This document shows, piece after piece, positions 1-8,720 of a DNA stretch of 64,000 nt. The stretch is taken from NCBI GenBank assembly GCA_037176725.1, contig JAZBRS010000049.1, positions 14,960,001-15,024,000 of the forward strand. The letters are read 5' to 3'. Position 1 is the stretch's first letter. Every line of letters starts with the position of its first letter. The DNA comes from Posidonia oceanica (taxonomy: Eukaryota > Streptophyta > Magnoliopsida > Alismatales > Posidoniaceae). Both the position numbers and the translations under genes were made by a program. The notes beneath the pieces are model-generated. The model was not told the DNA's origin, searched no databases, and worked only from the letters and a program-made list of their open reading frames with translations.

Positions 1-1721
1 GGAAGGAAAAGAAAGAAAGAGGAGAAAGAAGAAGGATAAAAAAGAATAAAATAAAATAAAATGGGAATAAAAATAAAAAGACTTTAAGGTGATTGCCCAA
101 GTTAGGATTTTTAGATTAGGTTTTTTAATGGTTGTTTTTAATTAGGATTTTAGGATTAAGGAGTTTTAGTTTTGATTAGGATTTGAGTTTTCTTTAAGTG
201 GTTTTTGATTTTTGCTTAAATGTTTGTTAAGTTTTAAAATTGTCTTTTAGTTATGTTTTTCTTGTTAAGTCTTTGGAATTTTTGATTAGGCTTTTTAAAG
301 ATCGTTTTTAAATTAATTAGGGAGAGTTTTAGCCTTTGATTTTAATCTTTTTTAGGGTTTTGTTTAAGTTTTGTTTTAAATTTGATTTTGTTTGTTGAAT
401 TCTTTTAATATATATTTCTTTAGTTAAGTTTTTCTTGTTAGGTTTCTAATTAAGTATTTTCTTCTAATTTTGATTGTTTGTTCTTTTCTTTTTAATTAAG
501 TTTTCAAATTGTTTCTTTTAGAATTGTTAAGTTAAGTTTTCCCCCTTTTTTTTTTGATTACTTGCCTTAGTATTTTAAGTTGTTCTCTTTCTTTCTAGGA
601 TTTGTTTTTTTTTATTGTTCTCAGTAGGGTTTTTTACTCTGGCTTGTTTTGATTACATTTTGGTTTTTTCTCTGATTTTATAGCATTTTCTTTGTTTGTT
701 TTGCGTTTTTTAGCTTACATTCTTGGTTTCCTTTTTTAATTGGATTTAGTTAGGTTTTCGTTTTTGATTGTTTGTTTAAGTTTTTAATTATTTATTTAGG
801 ATTTTGACTTGTTTCTCTTTTGTTTTAGAGTTTTAAATGTTTTTAAAGGTTTTTTAGGGGTTTAGTAAGAGAGGAGAAGAGGAAATTAGAAAGGAGAGAA
901 AAAGGGAGAAATGGAGGGATAAATAGGAGAGAGAGGAGTTGAAGGAAAATAATTTTTTGAAAATAAAAAAAAATGTCAAAAATAGGATAAAAATAGAAAT
1001 AAGATTGAGAAGAGATAGATGCACAAAGGGGACCCACATCCAGGCAAGAAGAAGAGAGAGAAGGGAGTGAAAAGAAGGAGGATAATCAGGAGAGAGAGAG
1101 GAGAGAGAAAAGAATAATCTAGGAGAGAGAAAAGGATAATTTGGGTAAATGGAGGTCTTAGAGGTTTCAAAAAGGTGTGAAATTTGGTAGGTTTGTAGTC
1201 TAGGGTCTCTAGTCTTGGTCCCATGGTTTTGGTTTGGTTTTGAGAAAGTTTTGGAAGGGTTTTGAGGTGTAGAAAAAGGGTAGTTTTACCTAGGTTTTCT
1301 AGGGTTTTTAGGAGTGGTTTTGGTTTGAATGTTTCTAGGATTTTTGGTGGGTTTGTTAAGTCAGGGATGGTGAGTTCTCCTATGGTTTTTGGTTAGTTTT
1401 TGGACTTGGGAAAGGGGTGTGATTGTAGGTTAAGTTTAGGCTGGTTTTGGAGGGAAAGAGAAAGGGAGAGGTGTGGATTTGGACCTGCATTTGGATGGTT
1501 TTAGGGTAAGGTCTTGAGAGGATTTCAGGGTAAGGTTTTGAGAGGGTTTTGGGGTGGTTTTCTGGGTTAGAAAATGGGTGTAGTTCTAGGTTTGGTTTTG
1601 AGGTTTGAGTTGGAGTTTTGATTTGAAAGGAAGGGTGAAGAGAAAGGTGTAATTTTGGGTTTTTCCTAGCCGCTAGAGAGATCTGCCAATTCAGCCTTGT
1701 TGAAATGGGGTGTCAGCAACA
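1..1721 (-). mobile_element. Giant Tat/Ogre-type LTR fragment (F), left-truncated by window
   Basis: The right edge ends in GGGGTGTCAGCAACA, which on the minus strand is a TG start of the TGTTGACACCCC type seen in the other large LTRs of this window. Inward there are TTTAGG/CTAGG-rich stretches (1,240-1,680) and a purine tract (860-1,140), the same order as in LTRs B and E. No protein-coding signal; short ORFs here are low-complexity. The element lies in - orientation and continues beyond the left edge. Whether it is a solo LTR or the 5' LTR of a full copy cannot be seen. Confidence 0.6.
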
Positions 1722-1880
1722 GCCGTAATGCCGTCCAACGTTAGCCGTGGTGCTTCAAGCGTCCAACGTTGAACACTAAAAATCTAGTGTCCAACGAGTC
1801 AAAGTAGATTTGAGAGCAGAAAAGAAGACCCCGGAGCACATCGAGTCAACAAAGCAAGCTAAGTCAAAAAGTATCCTTTT
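1722..1880. repeat. Remnant with GTCCAAC-type hairpins beside LTR F
   Basis: Contains several CGTCCAACG motifs and the inverted pair GTTGAACACTA / TAGTGTCCAAC around 1,765-1,800, a diverged relative of the double hairpins found in LTRs A, C and G. It then runs into a CGGAGCAC motif and the tandem arrays of element A. Its membership (A or F) is uncertain. Confidence 0.4.
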
Positions 1881-2920
1881 CGACTCCCTCGGGTCTTCCC
1901 CTAGGCATGTCAAGTTTTTATCTTCGACTCCCTCGGGTCTTCCCTTAGGCACGTCAAGTTTTTATTTTCGACTCCCTCGGGTCTTCCCTAGGCACGTCAA
2001 GTTTTTATTTCCGACTCCCTTGGGTCTTCCCCTAAGCACGTCAAGTTTTTATTTCCGACTCCCTCGGGTCTTCCCCTAGGCACGTCAAGTTTTTATTTCC
2101 GACTCCCTCGAGTCTTCCCCTAGGCATCTCAAGTTTTTATTTTCAACTCCCTCGGGTCTTCCCCTAGGCACGTCAAGTTTTACTTTCACCTCCCTCAGGT
2201 CTTCCCCTAGGCACGTCAAGTTTTTATTTTCGACTCCCTCGTGTCTTCTCCTAGGCACGTCAAGTTTTTATTTTCGACTCCCTTGGGTCTTCCCCTAGGC
2301 ACGTCAAGTTTTTATTTTCGACTCCCTCGGGTCTTCCCCTAGGCATGTCAAGTTTTTATTTCTGACTCCCTTGGGTCTTCCCCTAGGCACGTCAAGTTTT
2401 TATTTCCGACTCCCTTGGGTCTTCCCCTAGGCACGTCAAGTTTTTATTTTCGACTCCCTCGGGTCTTCCCCTAGGCACGTTAAGTTTTTATTTTCGACTC
2501 CCTCGGGTCTTCCCCTAGGCACGTCAAGCTTTTATTTTCGACTCCCTCGGGTCTTCCCCTAGGCACGTCAAGTTTTTATTTTCGACTCCCTCGGGTCTTC
2601 CCCTAGGCACGTCAAGTTTTTATTTTCGACCCCCTCGGGTCTTCCCCTAGGCATGTCAAGTTTTTATTTTCGACTCCCTTGGGTCTTCCCTTAGGTACGT
2701 CAAGTTTTTATTTTCGACTCCCTCGGGTCTTCCCCTAGGCATGTAAGTTTTTATTTTCGACTCCCTCGGGTCTTCCCCTAAGCACGTCAAGTTTTTATTT
2801 TCGACACCCTCGGGTCTTTCCCTAGGCACGTCAAGTTTTTATTTTCGACTCCCTCGGGGCTTCCCCTAGGCATGTCAGGTTTTTATTTCCGCCTCCCTTG
2901 GGTAATCCCCTCGGCAAATC
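1881..2920 (+). repeat. 44-bp tandem satellite array, about 23 copies (R1)
   Basis: The unit starts CGACTCCCTCGGGTCTTCCC and ends in a T-rich linker (GTCAAGTTTTTATTTT); the period is 44 bp with mostly single-base differences. Each unit can fold as CCTCGGG-TCTT-CCCCTAGG. The array sits in the 3' non-coding part of element A, upstream of its polypurine tract, a place where Tat/Ogre elements commonly carry tandem repeats. The apparent ORF through the array is a by-product of periodicity. Confidence 0.9.
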
Positions 2921-3620
2921 AGAAAGATCCTCGGAGCACAACTGGGACAACAAAGCAAATCAATCAGAAAGATCCCTGGAGCACAATCGGGACAACAAAG
3001 CAAATCAATCAGAAAGATCCCCGGAGCACAACCGGGATAACAAAGCAAACCAATCAAGGAAAGAGCCCCGGAGCACAATCGGACAAACAAAGCAAACCCC
3101 GGAGCACAACTGGACAAATAAAGCAAGCCTCGGAGCACAACTGGACAAATAAAGCAAACCCCGGAGCACAACCGGACAAACAAAGCAAGCCCCGGAGCAC
3201 AACCGGACAAATAAAGCAAACCCCGTAGCACAATCGGGATACCAAAGCATAGATCCCTGGAGCATAACCGAGATACCAAAGCATAGATCCCTGGAGCATA
3301 ACTGAGATAGCAAAGCATAGATCCCTGGAGCACAACCGGACAAATAAAGCAAACCCCGGAGCACAACCGGACAAACAAAGCAAGCCCCGGAGCACAACCG
3401 GACAAATAAAGCAAACTCCGGAGCACAACCGGACAAACAAAGCAAGCCCCGGAGCAAAACCGGACAAATAAAGCAAGTCCCGGAGCACAACCAGACAAAT
3501 AAAGCAAACCTCGGAGCACGACTGGACAAACAAAGCAACCCCGGAGCACAACCGGACAAACAAAGCAAAATCAAATCAGCAGAAAGAACCTCGGAGCATG
3601 ATTGGGTCAACAAAGCAAAG
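2921..3620 (+). repeat. 31-bp tandem array, about 20 copies (R2)
   Basis: The unit is built on CCCCGGAGCACAACCGGACA followed by AACAAAGCAA; the period is 31 bp in the middle, with longer units of about 44 bp at the left end (linker CAATCAGAAAGAT) and variants with GATACCAAAGCATAG around 3,236-3,330. It directly follows R1 and belongs to the same 3' region of element A. Cysteine-rich ORFs read on the minus strand are translations of the repeat, not genes. Confidence 0.88.
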
Positions 3621-3990
3621 CCAACGGTATTAGTGAACCCCCTGTTCACTAACTCCCGGGTCAGAAGATGATGGTCCCCACCGAGAATGTAGGCAACATT
3701 CAATGAAAGGACACTTGATTCTGACGAATAACGCCAATGGTATTAATGAACTCATCGTTCATTGATTCCGGGTCACGGGATGACGGTCTTTGTCGAGAAT
3801 GTAGGCAACATTCGATGAAAGGACACCTAATTGTGATGAATCGAGCCAACGTGGTCGGCAGAGAAGAGATCATTTCCCCTTTTGCCTGGGAGCATCATGG
3901 GCCTCTCGCTCACCAACCCGCGTATCATGAGACGACGGTCCTTTGGGAGAGTGTAGGCTACACTCGAGGAAAGGGCACCTGATCATGACA
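3621..3990 (+). repeat. About 110-bp tandem repeat, 3 diverged units, each with a hairpin (R3)
   Basis: Three units share GAATGTAGGCAACATTC and GAAAGGACACCT-like blocks. Unit 1 has perfect arms TTAGTGAAC / GTTCACTAA (3,630-3,652). Unit 2 has AATGAAC / GTTCATT (3,745-3,763), where the changed base is matched in both arms. Part of the element A 3' region. Confidence 0.7.
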
Positions 3991-4229
3991 AATTGCATTC
4001 ATGCATATGTCAGTCTGCCTTGGGTGGTGAGAAAAATTCTTGAGCCAACCCGATATACAAATTAAAGCCGGCGATGATGGAGGAACCTCATTACCTAGGA
4101 TCATGCATTGCATATCATGACCCCTTTTGCATTCCCGTCAGCACGCATCCATGCATAGCGCATTGTACTACATTCGCATTGTACTACATTCGCATTGAGT
4201 GTTCGTCGGAATCATTAGCTATCCATCCT

Positions 4230-4465
4230 TTTAGTTTGACCCCCGCGGCATGTCTTTTAGCTTTACCCCTGCGGGCCATCCCTGTAGCATGTCTTTTAGT
4301 TCAACCCCTGCGGGCCATCCCTGTAGCATGTCTTTTAGTTCGACCCCCGTGGGTCTTCCCCACGGCAGTGTCCTTTAGCTTGACCCCCACGGGTCTTCCC
4401 CATGGCATGTCGTTAGTTTGTTCCCCTTAGGCAATCCCCTTGGCCGTGTTTCTTTAGCCGACCCT
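4230..4465 (+). repeat. About 38-bp tandem repeat with covarying hairpins (R4)
   Basis: Five or six units of the form TTTAGTTCGACCCCCG...GGCATGTC. Hairpin cores change in step: CCGTGGG-TCTT-CCCCACGG, CCCACGGG-TCTT-CCCCATGG, CTGCGGG-CCAT-CCCTGTAG. R4 looks like a diverged relative of R1, with the same TCTT loop and the GGCAYGTC tail. It lies 120 bp before the element A polypurine tract. Confidence 0.7.
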
Positions 4466-4584
4466 CTTTGTGTCCCGTTCAAGTCTGGTGGCAGCAGGCA
4501 TTGGATTTCATTTAGGACCCCCAGATAGCGCCACACAAGGGTATCGTCTCGCCTTGTAGATAGCTTCGTGCCGAAGCCGTCTTC

Positions 4585-4598
4585 AAGGAGGGGCAATC
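4585..4598 (+). other. Polypurine tract of element A
   Basis: AAGGAGGGGCAATC stands directly before TGTAGATACCCC, the start of an LTR. A polypurine tract primes plus-strand DNA synthesis and marks the 3' LTR border, so element A is in + orientation. The same AGGAGGGGCA core occurs, reversed, at the 3' LTR borders of C (12,085) and G (60,173). Confidence 0.85.
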
Positions 4599-4807
4599 TG
4601 TAGATACCCCGTTTTGGCACTCCCTTCATGTTAGGATAGTCTCTTGCATTAGGTCGCTTTTAGAGGCCCTCCACCCATTGCTGAATCTCACTTGAGCTAA
4701 ATGTTCCTCTCAAGTCCAAAATGCTATACCTTTCTAAGCCCCAAATGTTGGCAACCTGAGTATTCTTCACGTCCTGACCAAATTTGGAAGTCAAACTGAC
4801 TAAGGGT

Positions 4808-4891
4808 GTTGTCCGCTGGATTCTCAGCGTACAACGTTGGCCGCTGGTTTTCCAGCGGTTAACATTGGCCGCTGGCTTTCCAACGTCCAAC
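4808..4891. repeat. Triple hairpin array in LTR A
   Basis: Three consecutive units with about 12-base arms and about 4-base loops: GTTGTCCGCTGG / TCAGCGTACAAC, GTTGGCCGCTGG / CCAGCGGTTAAC, and ATTGGCCGCTGG / CCAACGTCCAAC. Same architecture as the double hairpins of LTRs C and G but with different arm cores. Confidence 0.85.
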
Positions 4892-5063
4892 GTGGCAACC
4901 CAGTCAGCCAAAGCTTTCCTTATTTGGCCTAATCTAGAAATCATGTTTTTGCCTTCTTTGGAACCTGTTGACCGGTCAAAGCCATCAAAGCCGAGTTTAA
5001 TCACACTTAAAGACTCATTAATTGGAGAATCTTCTCTGATCCTGGCAGTTATGCCTCGGAGGC

Positions 5064-5120
5064 CGTTATACGCGAGTTCTCTTGCTTATAACGTTATACG
5101 CTGGTATTCCAGTGTATAAC
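5064..5120. repeat. Double hairpin just upstream of the LTR A TATA box
   Basis: Two units: GTTATACGCGAG / CTTGCTTATAAC and GTTATACGCTGG / CCAGTGTATAAC (loop TATT). The arm core TATACG replaces GGACG of the other arrays, yet both arms changed together. It ends 65 bp before the TATA box. Confidence 0.8.
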
Positions 5121-5184
5121 ACTTCTGAAACAGGAAACTCTACTGACTTGGCATTTGTGTCCTTTTTTGTTCCTCCCTTGCTTC

Positions 5185-5192
5185 TATAAAAG
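5185..5192 (+). promoter_or_regulatory. TATA box of LTR A
   Basis: TATAAAAG in a C/T-rich context, followed about 30 bp later by GTGTTGAGGGCC, a plausible transcription start. It is the clearest TATA box in any LTR of the window. Confidence 0.6.
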
Positions 5193-5631
5193 CATGGGTA
5201 CCCCTACAGTGTTGAGGGCCGGAATTTTGAGAGAGAAAAGAGCTAAGAAACTTTTGGAACTCACATGCTCTTGAGATTAAAAATATTAGAGAAGTGAGGT
5301 CCTTAAGAATTGAAAGAGAGAAGAGAGTTTTTGAAAGAAGGAGAGTCTTAGAAGAAGCTTGAGGATCCTTTTGTCGTTGTTGGCTTCATGCCAACACGGT
5401 TTGCACCTTGTGCATAGACAAAGGAGACTCTATTTCATTCATTTCTTTTTTATTTCTGATATTGCATGTTTAATTCCGTAGTATAATCAAGCATTTTTAT
5501 TTCAAGCTCATATACTTCTAACTAGGCATACATCTCTTTCATTTGCAACCGGGGGGATTAAACCCCTTGGGTACGTATCTCACTACGTTTTCTTTACTTT
5601 CATTTCTACTAACTCTAGATATATTACTACA

Positions 5632-6424
5632 CATATTGATCCATTTTTATATTGTCTTGTTTGTTTTGCTTTGCTAACATTTGTCATAAAAGGAGGAAGA
5701 AGGAAGAAAGAGCTTACCGAGCACGGGCACCCTTAGGTAATGCTGGCGGTGTCCCAAGGTAGCTAAACTCGCAACCACACTACATCTCCCCAAAGGTGTC
5801 TCGAGGGCCGGTGAAAGTGAACCGAGAGTGGTGATCACACCGATTCCATCACACGTGGAGTAATGGAGTCGGATACAAAGAAGGGGGACCTCGAGGAAGA
5901 GAAGATAGAGCAAGCAAAAGAGGGAGCCAAAAGAAGCCTTCTTCTTCCCCAGAAACCATCCATCTCGTCATCTTCATCCTCGCTCACCAAAAACCCCATA
6001 TCCACAATGGCAAGCAAACAACATACAATCACTGCAAAAAGCATGGGCATGGCATGTGCATGTGTATGTGGACTTGATAGTAAAAAAAAAACACTTAGCA
6101 TGTTAAAAGGCAGGTATGCATGGCATGTGCATGTGTTGTGGCATAGCAATTGTGTAAAACAAAGCATTTACCACTCAAAAGGCATGTATAGTGCGACAAG
6201 CAAGTATTTAGGCATGTATAATGCATAAATAAAGCAAGTAAAGGCAATGTAAGCGTAAGGCAAGTAAACAGGCACATGGCAAGCAATAAAGCAAAGAAGC
6301 AGGCATAAAGTAGGCATAAAGCAAGCAATAAAGCAAGGCAGGGCAAGCACAAGCAAAAATAATGCAAGCGGAAAGCCAAAATCGAAAGCCGGAGTCTCGA
6401 TCCCCAGCGGAGTCGCCACTTTCC
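5632..6424 (-). mobile_element. 5' leader of element B with primer-binding site at 6,401-6,418
   Basis: Read on the minus strand, an 18-base TGGCGACTCCGCTGGGGA primer-binding site lies a few bases after the LTR end. This matches the tRNA-Arg type used by Tat/Ogre elements (recalled, not searched). The following leader resembles that of C (23.7-24.6 kb): both share GGCATGTGCATGTGTATGTG and the ACTTAGCATGTTAAAAGGCAGG-like block. It is cut at its far end by LTR A. Small ORFs here are not gag. Confidence 0.75.
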
Positions 6425-8720
6425 TGTGACCGACCGTCGCTCGGGCCCACGGCGAGCCTCGCAACGCTACCATAGCTCGTGATGCGATCGTACCGTGAGA
6501 GAGGGAGGGAAGCCACGGTTAGCAGTGAATCTAAGGAGAAACTCGACTCGAAAACACCAGGAAAACGCAAATAAAATAAAGATAAGACAAAAGGGAGTAG
6601 CCACCTAGTCTATTATCAGAAAGACGAGGAAAACCAAGGAAAAGCATAGAAAACAAGCAAATGAATGCAATGCTATGCGAAATGTATGACTCGTGCCAAG
6701 GATGAGGGCAAAATGGTCACTACGGGCCAGAGAAAGGGTAAGGACTCCTGTTACGTGCGAGAAAGGTATTAGGCACCCCCGACACGCCCGAGGAATCGGT
6801 CTTTCCTGGCTAAACGCTCGCATTTGCAAGAATTCGACAAGTGATTGCCTTTGACTGCACGTCCAAGGGACAGGGAATGCTAATGCCATACTATGATTGC
6901 TAAAAGGTGTGCTTGAATGCCTATATGCGATGTACGATGTGACTACTTGCCTAAATGTGTGCTTTAAGTGATATGATGCACAAGGAAAGTAAATGTGCAA
7001 CCTATGTGCTCAGCAGCACTGTCAGTGTTCCGAACCGGGCGAACCCTGATTCGTGAGAACTCCAGACAGTAAGCATCACTGCCCCAATGCAAATGCAGGT
7101 GATAAAACAAAACGCTGATAAAACCACGGAATGCAAGTGTACGACATGCAAAGGGGAAAGGAAACAAGGGCAGAAAAACCAAGTAAAATCACACAATGCA
7201 AGTGTAAAACAAGCAAAGGGGAAAAGGAGACAAGTGCAGAAAAGCCAAGTAAAACCACGCAATGCAAGTGTGAAACAAACAAAAGGGAAAGGAAACAAGG
7301 GCAGAAAACCCTAATCTACATGCACGAGAAAACAGGATGCGAAAACAATGCATGCAGTGCAAGTGGTAGGCAATAAGTGGTATGCAGTGATTCATATGGA
7401 CTTATCTTGAAAATCTGAGGCCTGATCTGAAATAACTTTGGTTAGAATGAAAGATCATTCAACCAGGAAGACCTGGATAGCTAGATCGTGAAGATCCAAC
7501 AGTTCGATCAAAAGTTATTTAGGTTTCAAGTCAGATAGCTCAAGGGCCAGAAAAAGTTGTCTAAGTAGGGGCCTAAGTGGAAAATGTCCCTAAGTGTGTG
7601 CAATGCAGGGTGTCCTACATGTAATGAGGCTAAGGGTGCTCAAGAGTATGCAAGAGTGCAATATGCAATGATATGGGAATGTAATGCATGCAATAATGCA
7701 AAACAAGGACCTAAGTGCAATTAAGGGAAACTGCAGGGGCTTAAATGCAAAATGTCCCTATGTGTGTGCAATGCAGGGCAAATGCATGATAGAAACCAAT
7801 GCAGCAATGCAATAGGCAAGCATGAGCAGAATGCAACATTGATTAAAAGATGTGCATGCAATAATGCAAGAAAAGGACCTACATGCAATTAGCATAAACT
7901 ATTGGACTAACTTGCAAAAGCAAGATAAACAAGCAAGCATGCAATGATCTTAACATTTTTTGGATTGATATGCAATTAAAACAAACTATTGTATTTTACT
8001 GCAATGCAATATGGTTTAAATGCAACTTAAATGGCATTCAAATGCAAAAAGGAATAAAATGCAAATAAAACAAGTTATTGGACTAAACAGCAATGCAATA
8101 TAGTTTAAACAGAATTTAAATGAGTGATTAAATACAAACTGGATTGATATACAATTATAACAAAATTCTGGATTTTTTCTGCAATGCAATATAGTTTAAA
8201 ATGGAAATTAAATGAAATCTAAACTGTTGCTGGACTAATGTGCAAATAAAACATATTTTTAGATTTTTCAGCAATGCAATATAGTTAAAACAGAAATTTA
8301 AATAACTGATTAACAACAGATTCAACTTATATGCAATTATAACATATTTTTGGGTTTTTCTACAATACAATATAATTTCAAAACATGATTTAAATAATTG
8401 ATGGATGATCTGAGGACTTACATGCAATTAAAACATATTTTTGGATTTTTCTGCAATGCAATATAGTTTTAAAACATGATTTAAATGAAATCTACAACAA
8501 AATAGGACTGATGTGCAAAAAAAGGAAAAGACAGGATGAAAATGTAATGCAATAAGGTAAAATATGATATTTAAATGCTGTGATAAATAAACTGAGGACT
8601 GAAATGTGATAAAAACAAAATACAGGATTAAAAATGCAATGCAATAAGGCAAACATGGAAATTAAATGATTTCTGATATGATCTAAGGACTGAAACGCAA
8701 TAAAAATAAACTACAGAATT
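6425..8720 (-). mobile_element. 5' LTR of element B, part 1 (U5 side)
   Basis: Starts at TGTGACCGACC beside the primer-binding site and runs to the GAATT target duplication at 8,716-8,720, where element C is inserted. The rest continues at 27,986-30,723, giving an LTR of about 5.0 kb. It includes the conserved U5-side block (6,690-6,815), a second conserved block with CAGTGTTCCGAA (7,021-7,085), a 67-bp triplication (7,115-7,310), and diverged AATGCAATGCAATA-rich repeats (7,600-8,715) shared with the solo LTR. Confidence 0.8.
7115..7310. repeat. 67-bp triplication inside LTR B
   Basis: Three units each containing AATGCAAGTGT, GCAAAGGGGAAA and ACAAGGGCAGAAAA/CCAAGTAAAA. The solo LTR has its own, differently sized triplication at the equivalent position (18,600-18,990), so this LTR site repeatedly gains tandem copies. 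Confidence 0.7.

Larger units (their letters stand above)
4599..5631 (+). mobile_element. 3' LTR of element A (Tat-like gypsy)
   Basis: Begins TGTAGATACCCC right after the polypurine tract. It contains a hairpin cluster at 4,808-4,891, a second at 5,064-5,120 and a TATA box TATAAAAG at 5,185. The region 5,340-5,580 would be R/U5. The right edge near TTACTACA (5,631) is a choice based on the CTACA ends of the other LTRs; it could lie some bases further on. To the right begins the 5' leader of element B, so A appears to have inserted into B. The 5' half of A is outside or destroyed. Confidence 0.65.

Noticed and set aside
1881..2920. R1 array as a CRISPR array
   Set aside because: The whole 44-bp unit repeats with no unique spacers, in a plant nuclear context; it is a tandem satellite.
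2872..3703. Long cysteine-rich ORFs on the minus strand (up to about 230 codons)
   Set aside because: They are translations of the 31-bp R2 array in several frames at once; the regularity comes from the DNA repeat, with no start context or domain.
5863..6228. 121-codon plus-strand ORF with CACVCGLDSKKK
   Set aside because: It lies antisense in the leader of element B, and the homologous leader of C does not keep the frame.
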